Made by a program: the position numbers and the translations under genes. Positions 8,408 through 17,179 of a stretch of DNA of 22,768 nucleotides are shown piece after piece. The stretch is from JANOXC01 sp031418215 (lineage in GTDB: Bacteria; Bacteroidota; Bacteroidia; AKYH767-A; OLB10), in contig JANOXC010000015.1 in assembly GCA_031418215.1 (NCBI GenBank), forward strand, positions 1 through 22,768. Reading direction: 5' to 3'. The notes beneath the pieces are model-generated. The model was not told the DNA's origin. It ran no database searches and worked only from the letters and a program-made list of their open reading frames with translations. Each line of letters begins with the position of its first letter. Within the stretch, counting starts at the first letter, position 1.

Positions 8408-10597
8408 ATGAAAAAAATATTCATTATAACACTTTGTTCAGTGTTGATGGCTTGTTCAGTGCAGGCACAAAAAGCATTGATCAGAAAAGGTGACAACAGC
8501 TATAAGATGTTTGCATTTGCCAATGCAATAACTTATTATGAAAAAGCATTGAAAAAAGACAGTATGCAGCAGGATGCGATTTTCAAACTGGCAAACTGCT
8601 ATCGTTTAGTCAATAACAGGGCCATGGCTTTGTATTGGTATGAGCGTGCTGTAACAATGCTTAAATGTGAACCTACCTACAAATATTATTATGCATCCAT
8701 GTTGATGAATAATGGCAAATATGCACAGGCTCGTAAATGGATGGAAAATTTCATGGTTGACTATCCGAATGATCGTCGTGGAAAGTTGTTCATTCGTGCC
8801 ATGGATAATTACAAAAGCTTCTTCGCTGATAGCAGCGATTACGAAATAACAAAACTCGGTATCAACTCGCCGAATTCTGATTTCGGTGCTGCAGTATATA
8901 ATGATGGAATTGTTTTTTCCTCCAACCGTGAACGTACTGATCTTGTGGAAAGAAAACATTCATGGACAAACTTACCTTTTCTTGCCTTGTACTATTCAAG
9001 AGGAAAAGAAAACTCCTTCCAATCTGCTGAAATGTTCAATGGAAATATACAAACAAAGTATAATGACGGACCAGCATGTTTTAGTAAAAAAGGTGATGAA
9101 ATATACATTACCAGGAATAACATCAATGGAAACAAAGTAGGTAAAAGCAAAGATAAAATTGTAAAACTGGAAATATATACAGCAAAGAACGAAGGTGGAA
9201 ACTGGAAAGAGCTTAAACCCTTTCAGTATAACAATAATGAATACAACTGTGCGCATCCTGCAATAAGTCCTGATGGCAATAAATTATATTTTGCTTCCGA
9301 TATGCCCGGAGGACAAGGCGGAATGGACCTATACGTTTGCAGAAAAGAAGGGAATGGATGGGGCAAGCCTGAAAATATGGGTGATACCATTAATACCAAT
9401 GGAAATGAATTGTTTCCCGAGGTGATGGATGATGGTACATTATATTTCTCTTCAGATGCACATCCTGGCATTGGTGGTCTTGATATATTTTACACCCGCG
9501 AAATCAACGGCCATCTGTTGCCTGTGGTGAATGCCGGTTATCCAATTAATACGGCAGATGATGATTTCGGAATGATATACGACAGCAAGAACAGAATCGG
9601 ATACCTGAGCTCCAATCGTGCAAATAAAGGTTTTGATGATGATATATATTCTTTTAAACGAAGGAGTATTCACATCAGAGGTATTCTCGTGAATCGTGAA
9701 ACGGGTGAACCCATCAATGAAGGAATCATTGAACTTACAAATGGTACAAATAAAAAACAATTTGTAACTCAGGAAAATGGTCGATTTGATTTCAATGCAG
9801 AGTTCGAACAGCAATATGTAGTAAAAGGCTCTAAGGAAAATATGGGTGACAGTTCCATTGCCCTCAGTACTGTTGGTGCTGCACCCGGAGATCCATTCGT
9901 AAGAATAGAATTAGGAAATCCATACCAGTTTGCAGCAATACTTGTGGTGACGGATGCCGATTCACATTTACCAATCGAAGGAGCATCTATTCTGGATGAG
10001 TTAAATGATCGCATCATTGGTCAAACTGACTCCACAGGTGTTTTCAGGCAACCGATTACTGCTGATGTAGGAATGCAATTGCTTACTTCGAAAGAAAATT
10101 ATCGTTCACGAGTTGTGATGATGGATCCAATTCCAAAAGATAAGATTGAAGATAAAACTTATAATGTGGAGCTGAAAGCTGCAAAGAATATTCACCCCTG
10201 GGAAGATTGGTACAAAATCATTTATTATGATCTCGATAAATCCAATATCAGACCGGATGCTGTTAGCGTATTGGATCAAGTAGCAGTATTCCTTAAAGAA
10301 CATCCGGAAGCTATTATTAGTCTATCATCACATACTGATTCACGCGCTTCGGTTGCTTACAACGAAAGACTTTCCGAAAACAGGTCAAAATCAGCAAGGA
10401 AATACCTGATTGAAAAAGGAGCTAATCCGAAACAATTGATAAAAGCTACTTGGAGTGGCGAAAATGTATTGGTGAACAACTGTGGCGATGGAGTTCCTTG
10501 TACTGAAGATGAACATCAGTTAAACAGACGCACTGAAATAACAGTTTATGATATAGATCAAAGTATTGCACCTCCAACCAGTCAAAATAAAGACTAA
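8408..10597 (+). CDS. OmpA-family protein with TPR, PD40 propeller and CRD domains (PorE-like)
   Basis: I chose the ATG at 8408 because it starts directly at the signal peptide (MKKIFIITLCSVLMACSVQA); an in-frame TTG at 8390 only adds six residues. The mature 729-residue protein shows TPR-like helices (about residues 25-125), five PD40-type blades (about 140-425, e.g. AISPDGNKLYFASD and DDGTLYFSSD), two carboxypeptidase-regulatory-like beta domains (about 425-585), and an OmpA C-terminal peptidoglycan-binding domain (about 600-715; YYDLDKSNIRPDA, HTDSRAS, NRRTEI with the Asp and Arg expected to bind diaminopimelate). PorE of the T9SS has a similar TPR, propeller, CRD, OmpA order and tethers the secretion ring to peptidoglycan. 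Whether this copy serves the core machine or only the adhesin upstream is unclear. The signal may be a lipobox (LMAC) or a type I site after VQA. Confidence 0.85.
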   Translation: MKKIFIITLCSVLMACSVQAQKALIRKGDNSYKMFAFANAITYYEKALKKDSMQQDAIFKLANCYRLVNNRAMALYWYERAVTMLKCEPTYKYYYASMLMNNGKYAQARKWMENFMVDYPNDRRGKLFIRAMDNYKSFFADSSDYEITKLGINSPNSDFGAAVYNDGIVFSSNRERTDLVERKHSWTNLPFLALYYSRGKENSFQSAEMFNGNIQTKYNDGPACFSKKGDEIYITRNNINGNKVGKSKDKIVKLEIYTAKNEGGNWKELKPFQYNNNEYNCAHPAISPDGNKLYFASDMPGGQGGMDLYVCRKEGNGWGKPENMGDTINTNGNELFPEVMDDGTLYFSSDAHPGIGGLDIFYTREINGHLLPVVNAGYPINTADDDFGMIYDSKNRIGYLSSNRANKGFDDDIYSFKRRSIHIRGILVNRETGEPINEGIIELTNGTNKKQFVTQENGRFDFNAEFEQQYVVKGSKENMGDSSIALSTVGAAPGDPFVRIELGNPYQFAAILVVTDADSHLPIEGASILDELNDRIIGQTDSTGVFRQPITADVGMQLLTSKENYRSRVVMMDPIPKDKIEDKTYNVELKAAKNIHPWEDWYKIIYYDLDKSNIRPDAVSVLDQVAVFLKEHPEAIISLSSHTDSRASVAYNERLSENRSKSARKYLIEKGANPKQLIKATWSGENVLVNNCGDGVPCTEDEHQLNRRTEITVYDIDQSIAPPTSQNKD

Positions 10598-10615
10598 AAA
10601 ATAATTATTCCATTT

Positions 10616-10645
10616 AAAAAGCGCAGCCTGGTTCTGCGCTTTTTT
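10616..10645. terminator. Rho-independent terminator between convergent genes
   Basis: A GCGCAG/CTGCGC stem (10621-10626 with 10634-10639) has a 7-base loop and is flanked by A5 on the left and T6 on the right. It sits 18 bases after the OmpA-like stop. Because the flanks are A-rich and T-rich, it can also work for the minus-strand membrane-protein gene that ends at 10671. Confidence 0.85.
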
Positions 10646-10670
10646 ATGCCTTAAAACAACCATTCATATC

Positions 10671-12227
10671 TTAATTTCTCCTTTCAAAAATCGTTACCTT
10701 CCCGGAAACTGAACTGTAAACAGGAGCGTACAAACTATCAATCAACGCATTTGTTTGTTGTGTCGTTGAATCAATCAGTGTTTCTTTCCAACACCATCGT
10801 ACAATATAATCAATATTATAATTTACTTTTTTTTCGAATGAGTTCGGGTGTATAAATGGGGAATTAGATATAAGATAGTTGCCTATTAATTCCGGCTGCC
10901 AGAAATCCTTTCTCCAGGTAATAAGTCCATTGGGCGTCGCTGCTTCTGCATTATCAAGCACTAATATTTTTTTGTCGCAGCCCAGGTATAAAAGAAAATT
11001 ATATTGAAAGTTATCATGCAGATAATTTAATGGTAAAACAATTGCATTTTGTCTTATATGATCCTTTGCTGCGAACACCTCTTTCATATCATCACTGGAA
11101 GGCTTCAACATTTCGTATTCATTCATGCATGAAACATAAACCCCCACTCCCACCATCAACATTTTAAAATAACCGGCAAAACCCTTCATCAAAGCCATAT
11201 CAATAAAAACACAAATCATGATTAAGATCAAGTAAGCAAAGCGCAGATTAATTGACCCGCCTGAGAAAAGATTGGCTGGCATTAAGAAATAAAACAATAA
11301 GAAAATACAAGTTGCGAAGCCAAGAGAATAAATTAGTGTCGATTTAATGTATGTCTTATTTGAAGCAAGAAAAGCAATTGCTGAGATAATTAAAATATAA
11401 AACAACTTTCTAATAATAAACTCGTCATCAGTACCAAAATTGTACATCACTTCAAGATCAAAAAACCACCGCTTTAACACAGACTTTTCAATATATATAG
11501 TATCGGTAACATTTATAGATTCTCTTAAAAACAAAATCGTTAATATAATAACCGGCAATATGGCGACAGTCTTTTTAAATAGATTCTGCAGGTATTGCTT
11601 TAATGGTTGCTTTTTGTAAACCAGCAATGAAACGAAAATCACCTCATAAACAAAAACAAAAAGAAGCAGTACAGCCAATGCAAACAAATGACAGAACCAG
11701 GTAATAAGAAGCAGCATGCTAAAAATTATCATCGTCTTCACCTGACCATTATTCACACTTCTGATATAATAGGATATGGCAAACATCATGACACCCAGGC
11801 CAAGAATAAAACTATACAAACCCATGCGGAGCGGGTAACAATAAATTAAAAGCATAATTGCTAAAGGAAATGTCTTTACCTCGCCCGACATTGTTTTTAC
11901 CATCGATGAATACCCCCTAACAAAAATTATGATGACGAGGGTAAGCACTATCTTGACAGCATAAACAGAGGAGGCAAAAGTGAGGCATCCGGCCAGCAAC
12001 AATTGCACAACAGCATTAGGAACAGGGTGCAGGTGTAATTGAAAAAAACTGATGTAGAATGAGTCAGGTTCAGCCAACAAGGAATGTAAAACGTAGGCAC
12101 TATAAAGGTGTGCAGGCCCATCCCCGGTGTGAAAATTTTCAAGCAGCCAAAAGGGGCTGATTAGTACTATCAAAAGCATTATATATATTGCTCCAACTAG
12201 ATTGAAAGTTGCCCCTGTTTTCTTCAT
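10671..12227 (-). CDS. Polytopic membrane protein of unknown function (GT-C-like suspected)
   Basis: I place the start at the ATG ending at 12227 (MKKTGATFNLVGAIYIMLLI); the upstream in-frame TTG at 12236 adds only three residues. This gives 518 residues with roughly ten hydrophobic spans and a soluble C-terminal tail of about 130 residues (from around SSDDMKEVFAAKDHIRQNAI). After the first span an extracytoplasmic loop carries ENFHTGDGPAHLYSAYVL. An acidic residue in this first loop is typical of GT-C glycosyltransferases, which use lipid-linked sugars, and the layout is compatible with that superfamily. I do not recognise a specific family, and no further catalytic motif is evident. It is enclosed by terminators on both sides, so it is probably transcribed alone and only accidentally next to the T9SS genes. 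A role in cell-surface glycan synthesis is a guess. Confidence 0.7.
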   Translation of the reverse strand: MKKTGATFNLVGAIYIMLLIVLISPFWLLENFHTGDGPAHLYSAYVLHSLLAEPDSFYISFFQLHLHPVPNAVVQLLLAGCLTFASSVYAVKIVLTLVIIIFVRGYSSMVKTMSGEVKTFPLAIMLLIYCYPLRMGLYSFILGLGVMMFAISYYIRSVNNGQVKTMIIFSMLLLITWFCHLFALAVLLLFVFVYEVIFVSLLVYKKQPLKQYLQNLFKKTVAILPVIILTILFLRESINVTDTIYIEKSVLKRWFFDLEVMYNFGTDDEFIIRKLFYILIISAIAFLASNKTYIKSTLIYSLGFATCIFLLFYFLMPANLFSGGSINLRFAYLILIMICVFIDMALMKGFAGYFKMLMVGVGVYVSCMNEYEMLKPSSDDMKEVFAAKDHIRQNAIVLPLNYLHDNFQYNFLLYLGCDKKILVLDNAEAATPNGLITWRKDFWQPELIGNYLISNSPFIHPNSFEKKVNYNIDYIVRWCWKETLIDSTTQQTNALIDSLYAPVYSSVSGKVTIFERRN

Positions 12228-12270
12228 GCCAGTCAAAGAAAATAAAAAAAAAGCATTGCTAACTCCTGGA

Positions 12271-12301
12271 AAAAGAAACGCCCCGGAAATTCCGAGGCGT
12301 T
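12271..12301 (-). terminator. Rho-independent terminator after gldN
   Basis: Read on the minus strand, an 11-base arm (12291-12301) pairs with 12277-12287 with one mismatch and a 3-base loop, followed by TTTCTTTTT. It begins 19 bases beyond the gldN stop and closes the porP-gldKLMN operon, isolating it from the membrane-protein gene downstream. Confidence 0.85.
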
Positions 12302-12319
12302 CTGCTAATGTTTAAAGGA

Positions 12320-13168
12320 TTAATACTCCCAGAGGTCGTGTTCAAAGTTGATCATATCTTGCTTGATGCGCTCTGATTCTAACAGTGCGTCCAGCGGATT
12401 AATACGGTAATCTTCAATCCTGCGATTATAAACGTTATCTTCTTTCATGATATAGCTATTGAACATGCGTTTCATAAACACATCTTCATAGGTTAATCGT
12501 TGTGAAGAATTGTATCTGTTATAAACTTCAGTATTAGCGAAAATTCTTCTTGACTCAGGATAATAAATCCAAAACAATGGTTTTTTCTGACCACCTTCTA
12601 CCAGGTTTCCTTCCTGATCGCGTGCCAATGTTAAAGGACAAATTCCGATAATACGTACATCCATTACAGAACGTTGCTTATCAAAAAACCACTCTTCCTT
12701 TAAACGAAGTACTACCACATCATCCGGATTGAAAGGACGAAACACGATAGAGTCGAAGGTGTTATAAGGTGGATTAGGGTCCGTAACTTGAATTGTCATA
12801 GAATCCGCGCCACCAACTTTTGTAAATTCCTGTGCGGTCATAGGATAAGTAAACTCATCGTCATCGGTACGGTAGGCTGTAAGGCTCCCCTCTTTCACAG
12901 CATCCATTACCATATTAATGAAATTCTTCCTGTCCTTAGTCTCTCCTGCCCTTGGGTAGCGAAAGGATGCATTCATCTTTTCATTGAGATCGATATGACG
13001 CCATATCTTCTTAGACCACATCACATCTGCTTCCCTTAAATAGGTATAAGGTACCACTCTGCGTGCTGGATTGCTTTCTTTAACATAAACACCATCCAAC
13101 ACGTTTTGACCGAATGATGCCGATGCAATTAATATCAACATCAATGGTAATAGGATACGGTTTTTCAT
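12320..13168 (-). CDS. gldN: T9SS ring protein GldN/PorN
   Basis: This 282-residue periplasmic protein has a clear signal peptide (MKNRILLPLMLILIASASFG, cut near Q). The family pattern includes the early LREADVMWSKKIWRHIDL and the late CPLTLARD, PLFWIYYPESRRIFAN and TYEDVFMKRMFNSYI. Known role: GldN/PorN associates with the lipoprotein GldK/PorK in large rings at the outer membrane, joined to the GldM periplasmic domain. It is the last gene of the operon, 69 bases after gldM and followed by a terminator. Length and position both match the canonical family. Confidence 0.93.
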   Translation of the reverse strand: MKNRILLPLMLILIASASFGQNVLDGVYVKESNPARRVVPYTYLREADVMWSKKIWRHIDLNEKMNASFRYPRAGETKDRKNFINMVMDAVKEGSLTAYRTDDDEFTYPMTAQEFTKVGGADSMTIQVTDPNPPYNTFDSIVFRPFNPDDVVVLRLKEEWFFDKQRSVMDVRIIGICPLTLARDQEGNLVEGGQKKPLFWIYYPESRRIFANTEVYNRYNSSQRLTYEDVFMKRMFNSYIMKEDNVYNRRIEDYRINPLDALLESERIKQDMINFEHDLWEY

Positions 13169-13237
13169 CTTCTTAGTTTTTATTCTTTTACGTTTATTTA
13201 AGCAATGGGTTATCTATAAACGAAAAAATTAACTGGA

Positions 13238-14821
13238 TTATTGGATCGTAAGTGCAATAGAGTTGATACTACGAGTGGTTCCATCAGGCATCGTAGCCTG
13301 AATATATTCAAACAGGATTTTATCACCGGCACGAGACTGGTTCAATACATCCTTCATTTCAGGTGTCAATAAGTTACTCTCACTCGATTTTTCTATTGGA
13401 TCACGACCTTTTCCATAACGACTCATACGGAATGATTTTACCTTGCTAAACAAGTCAAAATCGAAGTTTTCCATCTCAGGAATAATCGCTGATTGGGCTG
13501 AAATAGCACTTTTAGCGATGCCTCCTTCTTTCTTTCCACCAATTTTAGCAACCGGGTTTGGAATACGCTTAACACGAAATTTAAAATCCCCCATCGGTAA
13601 AACCTTTCCGTTAAGATCGGCACTTACCTTAATCATTGCATCACCTTGAGTTGTTGCATTAACCAGGTAATGACCTTTTCCTAATTTAGGATCAGGCGTT
13701 AGCGTACAACCGGTTGCAGAAACCTTTACTTTATCATGTGCCACACCTGGTACAGAAACAGTGAATGGATTAGGAACACCAATATAAATTACGTTCATTT
13801 TATCAGCTGAAACAGATGAACTTGGCTTAGCGGCGATATAGGAAGACTCGAATTTATATTCATCCCATGTGTTATCCGGTTTCTTAATTCTAATAACACC
13901 ACCCCATTTTTGTTCGCCATCACTGGAGGGACGTGCAGTATACTTTCCAACACCGCCTTCTACCTTCAATTTAGTATTGCCTACGGTAACTTCCGGATCA
14001 GATGTTGAACTCATAGCAGCTAGGAAAACATCAGCTGTATATTCCTGACCTAAGATTACATAACTTGTTGGAGCAATGATTCTAGGTGCCAGGGTATCAA
14101 ATTTAAAATCGGTTGCATTGATGGATGCTAATAAATGATTCACAACTTCTGACTCAGCATTTTTAACATCAGTTTGCATCTTAGTAAGTAAAGCCACTGA
14201 AGCAACGACAGGGTTGTGATAAAAAGAGGCCATTTCCCAAGTGCGTTTACCGTCTTCTATATCTTTCGGATCGGGATCACTCGTATTAAATAAGGCATCT
14301 AAACGCTGTGTAAATTTGGATTTGTCTTTAGGGTCGAGATTATCAAGCATTGCTTTTTTGTAAGCAGCAATCCGATTTTTTACATCAGTTGCTTTATGAC
14401 CCTTACCATCATTTTCGTCACCACACATAATTCTTGTTGGTGTATCATAATCATCCTTCTTCTCAAGTTCTCTTGATGTTGGTGTCTTCACTCCACTTTC
14501 AACAGCGTCAGTTGTCCGAAGCAAAGTGTCTTTAATTGTTCCGAGGTATTTGGAGAAATCGTCGCTCAGGACCTTCACCTTCATTGCTTTATCATAAAAT
14601 GGCTTGGTCTTTACTTCATCATTTTTTAAAGCTCGTTCAAATGCCGAATATGCCTGGGCGTTTTTACCGGCAATATTATTCACCGTCACATTTAATGCAT
14701 CATCAATCGTAACAAATGCATTGATGATATCCTTAGAAACGTTAAGCGCTAACAGAGCGGTTAGTACCAGGTACATCATCCCGATCATTTTCTGCCTCGG
14801 TGATAATTTATTTCCTGCCAT
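13238..14821 (-). CDS. gldM: T9SS/gliding motor protein GldM/PorM
   Basis: The 527-residue protein begins MAGNKLSPRQKMIGMMYLVL, the hallmark GldM N-terminus: a short cytoplasmic tail with an arginine at residue 9, then one transmembrane helix (about residues 12-29). A long periplasmic part follows, helical at first (about 30-220) and then beta-rich (from about IIAPTSYVILGQEYTADVFL), ending in LFEYIQATMPDGTTRSINSI-like strands. Known role: GldM dimers cross the GldL bundle, rotate under proton flow, and carry force through the periplasm to the GldK/GldN ring. It lies 56 bases downstream of gldL and 69 upstream of gldN. The start codon is certain because the conserved N-terminus begins exactly there. 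Confidence 0.96.
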   Translation of the reverse strand: MAGNKLSPRQKMIGMMYLVLTALLALNVSKDIINAFVTIDDALNVTVNNIAGKNAQAYSAFERALKNDEVKTKPFYDKAMKVKVLSDDFSKYLGTIKDTLLRTTDAVESGVKTPTSRELEKKDDYDTPTRIMCGDENDGKGHKATDVKNRIAAYKKAMLDNLDPKDKSKFTQRLDALFNTSDPDPKDIEDGKRTWEMASFYHNPVVASVALLTKMQTDVKNAESEVVNHLLASINATDFKFDTLAPRIIAPTSYVILGQEYTADVFLAAMSSTSDPEVTVGNTKLKVEGGVGKYTARPSSDGEQKWGGVIRIKKPDNTWDEYKFESSYIAAKPSSSVSADKMNVIYIGVPNPFTVSVPGVAHDKVKVSATGCTLTPDPKLGKGHYLVNATTQGDAMIKVSADLNGKVLPMGDFKFRVKRIPNPVAKIGGKKEGGIAKSAISAQSAIIPEMENFDFDLFSKVKSFRMSRYGKGRDPIEKSSESNLLTPEMKDVLNQSRAGDKILFEYIQATMPDGTTRSINSIALTIQ

Positions 14822-14877
14822 AGTTACTTGTAGAAATTAAAATTGGTTTTGGTTGAAGTGAATTGTAAAGAGGCAAA

Positions 14878-15684
14878 CTATGATTTGTTGCCCATGCTCA
14901 TGGCTGAAAGCATGTTACCATAAATGGTGTTGAGCGAGCCAAGATTTTTGGCGAGTTTACCAACTTCATCTTTGTAACGCTTGGTATCTTCAACAGTACT
15001 GTTCAGGTTTGAAAGCAACTGTGTAATGCCATCATAAAATTTCGTAGTCTCTTTCATGCGGCTACCTGCTTCTTGTAATTGCAGTTCATATATAGCATTT
15101 AAAGCAGCCATATTTTTCCCGGCTGATTTTACCTGGTCACTATAAACTTTTACATCTTCTGATGAAGTACTCATATTATTCATTGCTGCTGCAGCCTTCT
15201 CATACGATTGAGATAAGGAAGAAACAGACTTGCTGGCGCCTTGTACATTCTTAACATAATCATCAGTAGCTACAGTAGCGCTGGACAATTGTGCCATGCT
15301 CTTAGTATTTTCACTAAGTGATTTTAATCCGGCACCAAGACTGCTAATCAACTCAGGTCCGATTTTAGCTTCAGCCATTAAACGATCCAATTCTTGAGCT
15401 ACCGGATCAATCTTCTTCTTCTTTTCTTTACCGCCTGGCTCATGCATTCCTGCTAACTCAGGATAAACCAACGACCAATCAACCTCTTCATGAGGTGGTT
15501 CGAAAGCAGAGAAGAAAAATATTACGGCTTCCGTCAACAGACCTATGGTAAGCATCAGTCCAGCTCCATTCCAGTGTTGAATTTTAAAGAGTGCTCCAAC
15601 GATAACAACAGAAGCTCCCCAGCCATAAAGCTTGGCCATCATTTGTTTAAACCCTTTGCCAGCGGTTATTTGTGCTATTCCCAT
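14878..15684 (-). CDS. gldL: T9SS/gliding motor inner-membrane protein GldL/PorL
   Basis: The 268-residue protein has two N-terminal transmembrane helices (about residues 17-36, KLYGWGASVVIVGALFKIQ, and 43-61, LMLTIGLLTEAVIFFFSAF) and a long cytoplasmic, coiled-coil-rich tail. Lys34 and His37 lie at the end of the first helix and Glu52 is buried in the second. Charged residues in these helices are required for proton-driven motion in characterised GldL/PorL; exact residue equivalence needs an alignment. The tail contains helical repeats with heptad-like spacing (SSLGAGLKSLSENTKSMAQL; YELQLQEAGSRMKETTKFYD). It is cotranscribed with gldK (79 bases upstream) and gldM (56 bases downstream). Confidence 0.95.
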   Translation of the reverse strand: MGIAQITAGKGFKQMMAKLYGWGASVVIVGALFKIQHWNGAGLMLTIGLLTEAVIFFFSAFEPPHEEVDWSLVYPELAGMHEPGGKEKKKKIDPVAQELDRLMAEAKIGPELISSLGAGLKSLSENTKSMAQLSSATVATDDYVKNVQGASKSVSSLSQSYEKAAAAMNNMSTSSEDVKVYSDQVKSAGKNMAALNAIYELQLQEAGSRMKETTKFYDGITQLLSNLNSTVEDTKRYKDEVGKLAKNLGSLNTIYGNMLSAMSMGNKS

Positions 15685-15763
15685 AGTTTAAGATTGATTG
15701 ATTAAATTACTGTTTTGGTTTAGTATATGGTTTTTGTTTTCTTTACTCGTACACTCTAAAAAA

Positions 15764-17026
15764 TTAAAAATCAGCTTTGTCGCGTCCCATGAAATCCATC
15801 ACACAACGGAAGCCGATATAGCATTTAGATGTGTCTTGAAATTCATAAGTACGTGTACCTGTTTGAATATAATATCCGATGTCTTTCCAAGACCCACCAC
15901 GTAAAACCTTTCTTTTTAATGCTGGAGGATCAGAATCTTTTGCATCATAGGTATAATTAGGGTTCAGGTCATGTTGGAAGTTATAAGCTGATTCATCAAA
16001 TGCATTACTGGTCCATTCAGCAACATTACCTGCCATACAATACAACCCATATTCATTCGGCCAATATGATGTTGCTTTAACAGTATAAAATCCACCATCA
16101 TCAATATAATTACCACGTAATGGTTTAAAGTTAGCTAAGAAGCAACCACGACTGTTACGGATGTATGGTCCCCCCCATGGATAAGGGTTGTTTTCCAAAC
16201 CGCCACGAGACGCATATTCCCACTCGCTTTCAGTTGGAAGACGGAAATCCTGAACAACTGTTTCACCATTTGATGACAAATAAGAATTAAGCAATTGTGA
16301 ACGCCACACACAAAAAGCCTGAGCCTGCTTCCAGTTAACCCCTACAACAGGATAATCATCATAAGCCGGATGCCAGAAATACATGGTGGTAATAGGATCA
16401 TTAAATGAATAGGTGAAATCCCTAATCCAAGATAAGGTATCAGGATAAACATTAATAATACCTTTTTTAATAAAAACGGAACGATCAGTAAGCCCTTGTT
16501 GACGATTTTCACTTTGTGCAGCAGCCTGAAGGTCAATCCAATAGTATTCAAAATTTAGCTTTCTTGAGTCAATTTCTTTATGACGATAGAAGCGCTCTGC
16601 TTCCGGAAGATAAAGTTCATTTAATGCTTCCAGATTTTCTTCTTTGTCCCATCTTATTTTTTCTTCCCAGTTGATGCGCTCACCATATTCGCCTTCTTCA
16701 ATCAAGTGGTCGCCACCTAAGAGTCTGTGCGCCAAGGAGTCACGTACCCAGTTTACAAACTGACGGTACTCGTTGTTTGTAATTTCAGTGTTGTCCATGT
16801 AAAAGGCCTTCACAGTAACAGTACGGGATTGTGCAATTTGAGAATAAGGGACATCCTGATCTCCCGGACCCATGTTATAGGATCCTTGTGGGATAAATAC
16901 CATGCCGTAAGGGTCAGCTTGGTACCAGGTTTCTCTCCCCTGTACGCCTATGAGCTGTCCGCGATTACCACTGCCGCAGCTGGCAATCATCAGTACAGCA
17001 AATACAGCAATAACTAGTTGTTTCAT
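15764..17026 (-). CDS. gldK: T9SS ring lipoprotein GldK/PorK
   Basis: I use the ATG ending at 17026, 25 codons inside the longest open frame, because it opens a lipoprotein signal (MKQLVIAVFAVLMIASC) with Cys17 as the lipidation site; the upstream 25 residues are basic and unlike a signal. The 420-residue product has a formylglycine-generating-enzyme/sulfatase-modifying-factor fold: GMVFIPQGSYNMG, TEITNNEYRQFVNWV, VVGVNWKQAQAFCVWRS, RLPTESEWEYASRGG, LYCMAGNVAEWTSNAF, RKVLRGGSWKD and IGFRCVMDFMG. Family knowledge: GldK/PorK is not an oxidase; it is the outer-membrane-anchored lipoprotein of the GldK/GldN ring. About 153 bases separate it from porP upstream. It is the second gene of the porP-gldKLMN cluster. 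Confidence 0.95.
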   Translation of the reverse strand: MKQLVIAVFAVLMIASCGSGNRGQLIGVQGRETWYQADPYGMVFIPQGSYNMGPGDQDVPYSQIAQSRTVTVKAFYMDNTEITNNEYRQFVNWVRDSLAHRLLGGDHLIEEGEYGERINWEEKIRWDKEENLEALNELYLPEAERFYRHKEIDSRKLNFEYYWIDLQAAAQSENRQQGLTDRSVFIKKGIINVYPDTLSWIRDFTYSFNDPITTMYFWHPAYDDYPVVGVNWKQAQAFCVWRSQLLNSYLSSNGETVVQDFRLPTESEWEYASRGGLENNPYPWGGPYIRNSRGCFLANFKPLRGNYIDDGGFYTVKATSYWPNEYGLYCMAGNVAEWTSNAFDESAYNFQHDLNPNYTYDAKDSDPPALKRKVLRGGSWKDIGYYIQTGTRTYEFQDTSKCYIGFRCVMDFMGRDKADF

Positions 17027-17179
17027 GCTTTTGTCGCTTTGGGTTTTGAATCTTTTGTTGTTCAATGTTATCGAACGGGTTAAATTTCGCTTTATTTTCA
17101 TTAAGGTACTCTTTTTCTATTCGATAGTATACGTCAGAAGCAAAATTAGGTTGCTTTTTATATGTGTATTTGGTAACTG

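Noticed and set aside
8606..8959. Minus-strand open frame of 117 codons inside the OmpA-like gene
   Set aside because: It is antisense to the TPR and first propeller segments of a well-supported gene, with no signal or domain of its own.
17027..17101. N-terminal 25-codon extension of gldK
   Set aside because: The extension is basic and precedes an excellent lipoprotein signal beginning at 17026; starting upstream would bury the signal.
17141..17148. TAATTTTG on the minus strand, a match to the -7 box, upstream of gldK
   Set aside because: It fits TAnnTTTG, but no TTG or TTTG lies 19-21 bases upstream and the gene is inside an operon. The match alone is too weak to call an internal promoter.
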